Source: an uncultured Bacilli bacterium (lineage in GTDB: Bacteria > Bacillota_I > Bacilli_A > RF39 > UBA660). Taken from it: DNA of 40,648 bases. Both the position numbers and the translations under genes were made by a program. Under the pieces are notes generated by a model that worked only from the letters and a program-made list of their open reading frames with translations, was not told the DNA's origin and did no database searches. Every line of letters begins with the position of its first letter. The stretch's first letter is position 1. The DNA lies in NCBI GenBank assembly GCA_944363795.1, contig CALVVG010000007.1, forward strand, positions 1 through 40,648. The letters run 5' to 3'. Positions 32,649 through 40,648 of the stretch are shown piece after piece.

Positions 32649-32673
32649 AAAGGTTCTATTAAATAGAACCTTT
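32649..32673 (-). terminator. Hairpin between dnaK and pepF
   Basis: Perfect 10-bp stem AAAGGTTCTA/TAGAACCTTT (32649-32658 with 32664-32673), loop 5 nt, followed by only TTTATTAG on the minus strand. It is probably an attenuator or partial terminator that lowers pepF-dnaJ relative to dnaK, or an RNA-stability element. Confidence 0.5.
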
Positions 32674-32678
32674 ATTTA

Positions 32679-34511
<1,833 letters not shown>

Positions 34512-34526
34512 TCATCCTTCCTTTTT

Positions 34527-35072
34527 TTATTCATTTACCTTTACCATTGCTACACGTATAACTTTATCTTTATATGTATAACCTTTTTGTAGCACTTCAA
34601 GTACTACATTTGCCGGTAAATTTTCATCTTTTTCTGTTAAAACTGCTTCCATTTTATTTGGATCAAATTCTAAACCTTTACAATCAATTTCTTTTACTTC
34701 CATACTATTTAATATATTTAATAAATTAGTATAAATCATTTTAAATCCACTTAAGAATTTAGATAGTTCATCAGTTAAATCACGGTCATCAAGCATGATA
34801 GCTCTTTCAAAATTATCTACTACGGCCAACAATTTAACAATTAATTCTTCGCCTTCGAATTTATAAATATTACTTATCTCATCTTCGTATCTTCGACGCA
34901 TATTTTGCATTTCTGCAGTAACTCGTAATATTTTCTCATTCAATTTAGAATTTTCTACTTGGATTTTTTTTAATTCTGCATTACTTTTGTTACAAGTACA
35001 ATTTTTCTTTTTACAATCTTTTTTCTTTTCTTTTATTTCTTTAACTTTTATTTTTTCTTCTTTATTCTCCAT
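34527..35072 (-). CDS. grpE: Nucleotide exchange factor GrpE
   Basis: Dimeric exchange factor that releases ADP from DnaK. It has 181 residues: a charged Lys/Glu-rich N-terminus with a Cys cluster (CKKKNCTC), a long coiled coil (NAELKKIQVENSKLNEKILRV), then the GrpE core with MRRRYEDE, VVDNFERA, GFKMIY, and the beta-wing ending VLQKGYTYKDKVIRVAMVKV. Overlaps the hrcA end by 11 bp, so coupled translation is likely. Confidence 0.96.
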   Translation of the reverse strand: MENKEEKIKVKEIKEKKKDCKKKNCTCNKSNAELKKIQVENSKLNEKILRVTAEMQNMRRRYEDEISNIYKFEGEELIVKLLAVVDNFERAIMLDDRDLTDELSKFLSGFKMIYTNLLNILNSMEVKEIDCKGLEFDPNKMEAVLTEKDENLPANVVLEVLQKGYTYKDKVIRVAMVKVNE

Positions 35073-36081
35073 TTTGTTCCTTTCTACTATCTAGTTTTTC
35101 ATCAATATACTCAAGCAAACTGACAATTCTTTGATAGTCCATTCTTTTTGGCCCAATAACAGCAATTGTTCCATCTTCACCATTAATGTGATATTTTTTT
35201 CTAATTATTGTTACATTAGGATCAAATTCTGATTCCTCACCAATATAAATTTTAATTTCGTTTTCATCTTCATTATCCTTAGCAACTTTTTCAATAAATT
35301 TCACATCTTCCAACTTATTGGCTAATCGTTTCAATTCTGCCACATCATTGTATTCTGGCTGTTCAAATATTTTCGTTCGGCCATTAATGTGAACGCTACT
35401 ATTATTAGATACAAAATCGTTAAATGCATCATAAAATATATTATATATTGTTTCATACTGACGAATTTGCTTTTTGATTATCGGTTTTACTTCTATTTCC
35501 AATCTTTCACTTACTTCATTGATAGGTGTTCCGACTAGCATTTTGTTAATAATTTCACTAGTTTTAATAATTTCAGCAATATTAGTTGTTTCAGAAACAG
35601 TAAAAACTTTATTTTCTACATTTCCTTTATCGGTACATACTATTGCTACAACTTGATTTGCCGATAATGCAATAACATTTACTTGTAAAAGCATATTATC
35701 TGCACTACTTTTTCCTAAAACAATACTCGTATAATTAGTTATATCACTAATTATTTCCATGCATTTAGTTATAGCATCACTTAATTCTAACTCATTATTG
35801 GCAAATATTTGCTGTAGTTTAAGCATATCACTTCCAGTTATTTTTTCGGCTTCCATTAAATGTTCTACATAGTAACGGTATCCTGATTCACTGGGTATCC
35901 TTCCCGAAGATATATGATTTTTTTCAATATATCCCAAATCTTCTAATACTGCCATTTCATTTCTAATCGTCGCACTAGAACAATCAAATTTTGAACATAA
36001 AGCTTTCGATCCAACTGGTTTAGCAGTTTTAATGTACGTTTCAACGATTTCTTTTAACAGATTATTTCTTCTTTCATCCAT
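35062..36081 (-). CDS. hrcA: Heat-inducible transcription repressor HrcA
   Basis: Repressor that binds CIRCE and needs GroEL to stay active. It has 339 residues: N-terminal winged helix (LLKEIVETYIKTAKPVGSKAL, CSSATIRNEMAVLEDLGYIEKNH, SGRIPSESGYRYYV, given in pieces), a GAF-like dimer domain, and the C-terminal end VSLLEYIDEKL. It is first in the operon grpE-dnaK-pepF-dnaJ, with a CIRCE between the promoter and its start, so it represses itself and the chaperones. groESL is not in the window. Confidence 0.97.
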   Translation of the reverse strand: MDERRNNLLKEIVETYIKTAKPVGSKALCSKFDCSSATIRNEMAVLEDLGYIEKNHISSGRIPSESGYRYYVEHLMEAEKITGSDMLKLQQIFANNELELSDAITKCMEIISDITNYTSIVLGKSSADNMLLQVNVIALSANQVVAIVCTDKGNVENKVFTVSETTNIAEIIKTSEIINKMLVGTPINEVSERLEIEVKPIIKKQIRQYETIYNIFYDAFNDFVSNNSSVHINGRTKIFEQPEYNDVAELKRLANKLEDVKFIEKVAKDNEDENEIKIYIGEESEFDPNVTIIRKKYHINGEDGTIAVIGPKRMDYQRIVSLLEYIDEKLDSRKEQNGE

Positions 36082-36094
36082 AATCTTTACCTCT

Positions 36095-36121
36095 TTAGCA
36101 CTCTTCTTTTTTTAGTGCTAA
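36095..36121 (-). promoter_or_regulatory. CIRCE operator (HrcA site)
   Basis: TTAGCACTC, 9 bases, TAGTGCTAA: 17 of 18 arm positions match the consensus TTAGCACTC-N9-GAGTGCTAA. It lies just downstream of the -10 box, where bound HrcA would block transcription. Confidence 0.95.
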
Positions 36122-36125
36122 ATAC

Positions 36126-36154
36126 ATTATAATATTATGCTTAGCACTTGTCAA
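36126..36154 (-). promoter_or_regulatory. Consensus promoter of the hrcA operon
   Basis: Perfect TTGACA (36149-36154), 17-bp spacer, perfect TATAAT (36126-36131) on the minus strand. The predicted start lies inside the CIRCE. Confidence 0.92.
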
Positions 36155-36168
36155 TATATAACTGCTAA
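36141..36168. promoter_or_regulatory. Degenerate second CIRCE-like site over the -35
   Basis: TTAGCACTT, 10 bases, AACTGCTAA: 15 of 18 arm positions match CIRCE but the spacer is 10 instead of 9. The left arm overlaps the -35 box. It may be a weak second HrcA site. Confidence 0.4.
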
Positions 36169-36189
36169 TTTTTTAAAATTTTTTAAAAT

Positions 36190-36218
36190 TTGACAAAAAA
36201 AGTTTTTAATGATAAAAT
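36190..36218 (+). promoter_or_regulatory. Promoter of the plus-strand orphan gene
   Basis: Perfect TTGACA (36190-36195), 17-bp spacer, TAAAAT (36213-36218). It is divergent from the hrcA promoter, 35 bp apart. Confidence 0.82.
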
Positions 36219-36243
36219 ACTAGGCATAAAGAGGGGGATTTAT

Positions 36244-36750
36244 ATGTTTAGTAGAAAGAAAAATACTGAGAAAAATATTTTTATTAATATAGAGCCTGAG
36301 CAATCAATAGAATCTAGTTCTAAGTGGGACTGTTTTTTTGAAAGTCCTTATAACATTCAATTTCAGCCATTGCAAGAGGCCAAATCAGACAATACAATCC
36401 AAATTTCAACAATTATAGAGTATCGAAAAAAAGTTGAATCATGTTGGAAAGATTGTGTTGCTAAAAATAAACAAACGAGCCAAAATTTACAAAATATAAT
36501 TGGTCAATCTTTTAGTTGGGAAATTGAATTTGATTCAAGTCAATTATTAAAACATCACAAAGAAATTGTAGAATTATTAAGATATGTATCTAAAGCTACT
36601 AGTTTTGAAGATTTAGCTATATTGGACTCCGGAGAAAAATGGACAACATCACATTTTTACTTAAATATGTTATTGACAATGGCTAACGCTTTAAATTTAA
36701 TCGAAATTAATCGTAAGGACGAAAATCAACAATTAATTAGACAAAAATAA
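36244..36750 (+). CDS. Hypothetical protein, 168 aa
   Basis: I do not recognise it. From ATG 36244 it has a Lys-rich start (MFSRKKNTEKN), no membrane helix, and a mostly helical C-terminal two thirds (EYRKKVESCWKDCVAKNKQ, HHKEIVELLRYVSKA, HFYLNMLLTMANALNL). An extension to 36190 is rejected because it spans the promoter, while AGAGGGGGA lies ahead of ATG 36244. It is the only plus-strand gene in the right third of the window. It has its own promoter and terminator and diverges from hrcA, sharing a 160-bp control region with the heat-shock operon. Confidence 0.68.
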   Translation: MFSRKKNTEKNIFINIEPEQSIESSSKWDCFFESPYNIQFQPLQEAKSDNTIQISTIIEYRKKVESCWKDCVAKNKQTSQNLQNIIGQSFSWEIEFDSSQLLKHHKEIVELLRYVSKATSFEDLAILDSGEKWTTSHFYLNMLLTMANALNLIEINRKDENQQLIRQK

Positions 36751-36780
36751 AAAAATTCTTCGTATACAACGAAGTTTTTT
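36751..36780. terminator. Bidirectional terminator between convergent genes
   Basis: CTTCGT/ACGAAG (36758-36763 with 36769-36774) with an A-run before and a T-run after, so it can end both the plus-strand orphan gene and the minus-strand YnbB-like gene. Confidence 0.82.
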
Positions 36781-37993
36781 ATTTTTCTAAGTACTCAACT
36801 GCTTTTAAAATGCCAATTTTACCATATTCATAAGTTAATCCACCTTGTAAAAAAGCAACATATGGTTTTTTTATTGGACCATCACACGACAACTCAATGG
36901 ATGATCCTTGTGTAAATGATCCTGATGCCATAATAATCTTATCATCATATCCAGGCATATCGCTAGCTTCCGGCAATGCAAAAGAATCAACTGCACTACC
37001 TAATTGAATACCTTGAACAAATCTAATCAACTTTTCTTTAGTATTAAACTTTATTAATTGTACAATATCAGCTCTTTTATCATACCATTTTGGTTCTACT
37101 TCATAGCCTTTACTTTCCAAGATATAAGCAGCCAAAACAGCTGTTTTTAAACTGCTAGCAACAACTGAAGGTGCAAAATAAAGCCCTTGAAAAAACATTT
37201 TGTTCGCACCTAAGCTTGGTCCTACTTCTTTAGCTTCTCCAGCTACATTTAATCTTTCGCTACATAGATGTATTAATTCTTTTTTTCCAGCAATATAACC
37301 ACCATTAGTGGCAATTCCACCACCTAAATTTTTTATTAATGAACCAACACATAAATCAGCTCCAACTTCTATTGGTTCTTTAGTATCGACAAATTCACAA
37401 TAACAATTGTCAACCATTATTATGACTTTTTGATTTATTTTTCTAATTTCCTTAATAACTTTTTCTACTTTTAAAATATCTAAACTTTTTCGTAAGCTAT
37501 AACCTTTAGATCTTTGAATAGCTACAACTTTTATATCTTTATTTTGCAAACATTTATTAATACTTTCTATATCAAAATTATCATTTACTAAATCTATTTG
37601 TTCATAATTTATGTTGTAACTTTTTAAAGAACTAGAATTATTATTTAAACCAATAACAGAATCTAAAGTATCATAAGGTTTTCCAGTTATATATAATAAA
37701 GTATCACCAGGCCTTAATAAAGCAAATAAGGCTGTACTAAGTGCATGAGTTCCAGAAACAAATTGATTCCTAACTAAAGCATCTTCCGCTTTAAAAACAC
37801 TTGCATATACTTTTTCTAAAGTATCTCTTCCAATATCACCATATCCATATCCAGTTGTGGATGCAAAATGTTGTTCTCCAACTTTTTCTTGCCAAAAAGC
37901 ACTTATGACTTTTTGACTATTATAATATGCTATATGATCTATTTTTTTAAAAACTTCACTTAATTTTTCTTCAATGTTTTCAATGCTATTCAT
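36779..37993 (-). CDS. PLP-dependent YnbB-like protein (methionine gamma-lyase family)
   Basis: 404 residues of the COG4100 family, often labelled 'aluminium resistance protein' or cystathionine beta-lyase family. PLP lysine is Lys221 in GSLIKNLGGGIATNGGY. Also seen are TTGYGYGDIGRDTLE, FVSGTHALSTALFALLRPGD and IMVDNCYCEF, with the Asp that contacts the PLP nitrogen. The real reaction is not established; a lyase acting on sulfur amino acids is plausible. GGAGGAATAA precedes ATG, and the start overlaps the SDR gene by 8 bp, so the two are coupled. Confidence 0.88.
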   Translation of the reverse strand: MNSIENIEEKLSEVFKKIDHIAYYNSQKVISAFWQEKVGEQHFASTTGYGYGDIGRDTLEKVYASVFKAEDALVRNQFVSGTHALSTALFALLRPGDTLLYITGKPYDTLDSVIGLNNNSSSLKSYNINYEQIDLVNDNFDIESINKCLQNKDIKVVAIQRSKGYSLRKSLDILKVEKVIKEIRKINQKVIIMVDNCYCEFVDTKEPIEVGADLCVGSLIKNLGGGIATNGGYIAGKKELIHLCSERLNVAGEAKEVGPSLGANKMFFQGLYFAPSVVASSLKTAVLAAYILESKGYEVEPKWYDKRADIVQLIKFNTKEKLIRFVQGIQLGSAVDSFALPEASDMPGYDDKIIMASGSFTQGSSIELSCDGPIKKPYVAFLQGGLTYEYGKIGILKAVEYLEK

Positions 37994-38714
37994 TTATTCC
38001 TCCATTAACTTTAAGTACTACATCATTAACATAACTAGCTTCTTCACTCGCTAAAAAATAGATAACATTAGCTATTTCTTCAGTTTTTGCAAATCTTTTT
38101 AAGCCTATTTTAGTAAGTTCTTTATTTTTAAAAATAGGACTTATTTCTTCATTCATATTCGTTTCAACCCACCCTGGAGCAACACAATTAACTCTAATTT
38201 CCGGAGCTAAATATTTAGCAAAATCATGTGTTAAAGCAATAATTCCTGCTTTTGATGCATCATAATCTATCGATTCAATATAACCATTACCCAAAGCGTT
38301 ATCACTGGAAACATTAACAATAGCTCCTTTTTTTAATGCATTTAGCCCATGTTTAATAATTAAAAAAGGGCCAATTAAATTAGCATTTAAAATAAGATTA
38401 AAATCATTAACTGTTTTATTTTCTAAAATACAATCTTTAGAAATACCAGCATTATTAATTATTACATCAATTTTTCCAAATTCTTCTGCAATAATTTGAT
38501 ACATTTTTATTATTTCATGTTCATTAGCCACATCACATTTAACCAATAATGTTTTAACATTAAATCTTTGTTTAATACTTTTTTCTAATAAATAAGCTTC
38601 ATCATAACTATTATTATAATTGATTATAACATTATAATTATTACTAGCAAACTTATAAGCTGTTGCCGCTCCAATACCACGTGAAGCCCCTGTAATTAAT
38701 ACTGTCTTTTGCAA
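37986..38714 (-). CDS. Short-chain dehydrogenase/reductase (FabG-like)
   Basis: 242 residues, classical SDR fold. NAD(P) motif TGASRGIG (8-15), NNAG (87-90), Ser136/137, and catalytic Tyr151-x3-Lys155 in DYDASKAG. APGWVETNMN and VNGGI at the end are FabG-like. The start TTG follows AAGGTGA by seven nucleotides. It could be 3-oxoacyl-ACP reductase, but it lies away from fatty-acid genes and the substrate cannot be read from sequence, so no symbol is given. Confidence 0.85.
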   Translation of the reverse strand: MQKTVLITGASRGIGAATAYKFASNNYNVIINYNNSYDEAYLLEKSIKQRFNVKTLLVKCDVANEHEIIKMYQIIAEEFGKIDVIINNAGISKDCILENKTVNDFNLILNANLIGPFLIIKHGLNALKKGAIVNVSSDNALGNGYIESIDYDASKAGIIALTHDFAKYLAPEIRVNCVAPGWVETNMNEEISPIFKNKELTKIGLKRFAKTEEIANVIYFLASEEASYVNDVVLKVNGGINE

Positions 38715-38740
38715 AATAATATCACCTTCTTATAGCGTTA

Positions 38741-39337
38741 TTATCGTACCATATCTCTTTTGTTTTGTCTAACTTTTTTGAGCCATATTTTAAATAATAT
38801 ATATAATATAATACCTATTAATACTATTTTTGAATATCTATTTATAGCTTTAGAAAAATAGCTCCAATTTTCTCCTAAAAAAGCTCCTGCTAAAACTAAT
38901 ATTGTATTCCAAATAATTGAACCAATCGTTGTATAAAACAAAAATAAAGATATCTTCATATTATTAATACCAGCAGGAATTGATATTAAGCTACGAATAA
39001 TTGGTATGCATCTACCTATTAATACTGCTTTATTTCCATGCTTATCAAACCAATAGTTAGTTTTAGCAATATGTTGCCTATTAAGTTTTAATAAATCACC
39101 TAATTTTCCTTGTAAAATATAACCTAAATAATAGAGTATAATTGCCCCAATTAAAGATCCGATTGTTGATGCCATAATAACGCCCGTTATGCTAAGGCTT
39201 GTTTTATTTGTTAAAAATCCCCCAAATGTTAATATAATTTCCGATGGTATTGGGGGAAATACATTTTCTAAAGCTATTAAAAAAGTTATCCCAATATATC
39301 CCCATGTTTCCATAATATTTAATATAAATGTTCCCAT
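38741..39337 (-). CDS. DedA family membrane protein
   Basis: 198 residues, about five hydrophobic segments. DedA/VTT signatures are ENVFPPIPSEIILTFGGFL near residue 24, GSLIGAIILYYLGY, and IGRCIPIIRSLISIPAG near 107, with the conserved Arg pair. DedA proteins act as lipid scramblases/flippases, some recycling undecaprenyl phosphate or phosphatidylethanolamine; which one applies here is not visible. AAGGGGGATTT precedes ATG. Confidence 0.92.
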   Translation of the reverse strand: MGTFILNIMETWGYIGITFLIALENVFPPIPSEIILTFGGFLTNKTSLSITGVIMASTIGSLIGAIILYYLGYILQGKLGDLLKLNRQHIAKTNYWFDKHGNKAVLIGRCIPIIRSLISIPAGINNMKISLFLFYTTIGSIIWNTILVLAGAFLGENWSYFSKAINRYSKIVLIGIILYILFKIWLKKVRQNKRDMVR

Positions 39338-39363
39338 AAATCCCCCTTAAAAAAATAATTGGA

Positions 39364-39612
39364 TTATATTTTAAGTCTAACTATTGTTTCACCTAAATTC
39401 CAATTATTTTTATGATATTCTAATACAGCTTTATTTTTTTTTAATATTCTATGTACTTCTTCAGTTAAAATATTTGTACTCTTTCCATGTATAATAATTA
39501 TATATTCATTTTTTAACAATTTATTATCATTAATAAATTCATCAACTAACGATTCAACCATCGCAACTATTTCCCCATGCAAATCCAGTCTTGGAGTATT
39601 GCTTGTAATCAT
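39364..39612 (-). CDS. Stand-alone Smr domain protein
   Basis: 82 residues forming only an Smr domain: LDLHG at the N-terminus, the IIIHGKSTNILTEEVHRIL core, and a final strand ETIVRLKI. The classic HGxG is HGKS here. Smr domains are nucleases in MutS2 C-termini and in ribosome-rescue factors such as SmrB. The start overlaps the pfkB stop by 4 bp (ATGA), so the two are translated together. Confidence 0.85.
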   Translation of the reverse strand: MITSNTPRLDLHGEIVAMVESLVDEFINDNKLLKNEYIIIIHGKSTNILTEEVHRILKKNKAVLEYHKNNWNLGETIVRLKI

Positions 39613-40574
39613 TGATTAATACCTGTATTAGGATTTACATTTGGTTGTTGCATTTGTTGATTAGGTATAGCACCAATAAATTTAGTGTAGTAATCAAGTA
39701 CTTCTGATAATACTGGGATTGATAAACGAGATCCCATTTTTTGAACAGATAATCCTGCTGCAATATTAGCAAGTGTAATTATTTTTTCAAAATCAAAATC
39801 ATTAGCCAATCCATACACAAAAGCTCCATGAAATATATCTCCTGCCCCAGTAGTATCTATTGCATTACATTTTAATCCTGGCATTATTTTAATTTGATTA
39901 TTGATTTGATATAGAGCACCATACTCTTCTAATGTAATAACAATATTAGCATTAGGATATTTATTTTGTAATTTCGTATAAACATTTACTAAAGTTTGGG
40001 GATTGTCATAATTAAATTTCAATCCTGTAACAGTTTCTGCAAATCCTTTACTACAAACAATATATTTAATATATTTACATAATTCAATTAATTCTTGAGT
40101 AACTCTTCCAGCATCTATTACACTAATAGCATTAGGATATTTGCTAATAGCGTTTTGGCTTGCTCCATAATCATGACCATCAGTAAGTATTATATCTGGA
40201 GTAAAATCATAATTATATTTTTTCAACGGTGGATGTTCTGTAGCTACGTTAAATACTGTTCTATTGCCATTCTTTTTATTTATTAAAACAAAAGAAAAAG
40301 ATGTATCTTTATCATATGTTGTTTCAATATAATCAGTATTTACTTTAATTTCTTGAAACTCCTTTTTTATTTTAGTTCCAAAATCATCAGAACCAATGAC
40401 AGTGGCAATAACAGTATCAATGCCCCATTTGCCAAGTAAATAAGCCGCATTAGCGGCAGGACCACCACCAGCTGCATATTTTTCATTATAACGATATTTA
40501 GTGTTTTCAATTGGATAATCATCTACCGGAACACTTATATCCCAACTAGAATGACCAATACATAATACTTTCAT
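39609..40574 (-). CDS. PfkB-family carbohydrate kinase
   Basis: 321 residues, ribokinase-like. N-terminal GHSSWDISVPVDDYP, sugar-site GGGPAANAAYLLGKWG, and the C-terminal DTTGAGDIFHGAF with catalytic Asp246. The sugar cannot be named: features suit ribokinase, fructokinase or a nucleoside kinase. The last 16 residues (QQMQQPNVNPNTGINQ) form an unusual Gln/Asn/Pro tail beyond the normal fold. It ends in TGA, showing that UGA is a stop codon in this organism. The ribosome site is weak (AAAGGA is about 13 nt away; GTGA is closer). Confidence 0.9.
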   Translation of the reverse strand: MKVLCIGHSSWDISVPVDDYPIENTKYRYNEKYAAGGGPAANAAYLLGKWGIDTVIATVIGSDDFGTKIKKEFQEIKVNTDYIETTYDKDTSFSFVLINKKNGNRTVFNVATEHPPLKKYNYDFTPDIILTDGHDYGASQNAISKYPNAISVIDAGRVTQELIELCKYIKYIVCSKGFAETVTGLKFNYDNPQTLVNVYTKLQNKYPNANIVITLEEYGALYQINNQIKIMPGLKCNAIDTTGAGDIFHGAFVYGLANDFDFEKIITLANIAAGLSVQKMGSRLSIPVLSEVLDYYTKFIGAIPNQQMQQPNVNPNTGINQ

Positions 40575-40598
40575 AAATAAATCACATTCCTTTCTTCG

Positions 40599-40619
40599 GC
40601 CTTTCAGTCCTTGAAAGGC
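40599..40619. other. Hairpin upstream of the PfkB-family gene
   Basis: Perfect 8-bp stem GCCTTTCA/TGAAAGGC with a 5-nt loop, just ahead of the AGAAAGGA ribosome site on the minus strand. No T-run follows in either direction. It may be the end of an upstream transcript unit, a leader structure or chance. The remaining 29 bp of the window show nothing. Confidence 0.5.
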
Positions 40620-40648
40620 ACAAATCGAAATTAAAATAAATTAATTAA

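Noticed and set aside
36190-36243. 18-codon N-terminal extension of the plus-strand orphan
   Set aside because: It begins at the -35 box of the gene's own promoter and would not be transcribed.

Overview
This 40.6-kb window is very AT-rich (well over 70% A+T by eye). It reads as a chromosomal segment of an uncultured low-GC Firmicute of the Bacilli, possibly one of the gut lineages related to Mollicutes (RF39-like; this placement is inference). Two points support this. First, several blocks keep Bacillus subtilis gene order. Second, the cell appears to be walled and uses the standard code: MltG, MreC/MreD and IreB are present, TGA ends pfkB, mtaB and mreD, and Trp is TGG. Most genes lie on the minus strand, and start sites often show AGGTGA about 5 nt before ATG, GTG or TTG.

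Layout, left to right. (a) 1-1430: a nearly pure A tract, then trigger factor. (b) 1467-6549: the ireB-ruvX-DUF1292-mltG-trmR-trhP1-trhP2-greA operon, matching B. subtilis yrzL-yrrK-yrzB-yrrL-yrrM-yrrN-yrrO-(udk)-greA without udk. It couples cell-wall lysis, kinase signalling, resolvase and wobble-uridine hydroxylation/methylation of tRNA. (c) 6551-7112: a probable 6S RNA (minus) and a tRNA-CAU/tRNA-Leu(UAG) pair (plus). (d) 7153-8196: an orphan gene under a consensus promoter and two small genes. (e) 8223-10330: an IS1634-type insertion sequence between perfect 76-bp direct repeats. (f) 10256-15433: pyk, nnrD and two flavoproteins. (g) 15476-17346: divergent YlbL-like protease and YlbJ-like membrane protein. 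(h) 17320-20925: a three-gene prepilin-like operon split by a second, IS4-like element. (i) 20968-23964: a small membrane protein, then SPOR-mreC-mreD-SpoIVFA-like-SpoIVFB-like. (j) 24027-28269: membrane protein-mtaB-recD2-small YtxH-like gene. (k) 28289-29555: a large anchored surface protein. (l) 29663-36168: hrcA-grpE-dnaK-pepF-dnaJ with CIRCE control. (m) 36190-36750: an orphan plus-strand gene. (n) 36779-40574: pfkB-Smr-DedA-SDR-YnbB.

No defence system, CRISPR array or prophage is visible. The most notable observations are these. The long IS target duplication has preserved both a gene end and a predicted promoter for the genes beyond it. A 6S-like RNA lies beside the ireB operon. The second IS has a hairpin that hides its ribosome binding site. 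The prepilin operon holds a member lacking Glu+5. A SpoIVFA/SpoIVFB-like pair sits inside the mreCD cluster. The hrcA promoter is flanked by one good and one degenerate CIRCE.
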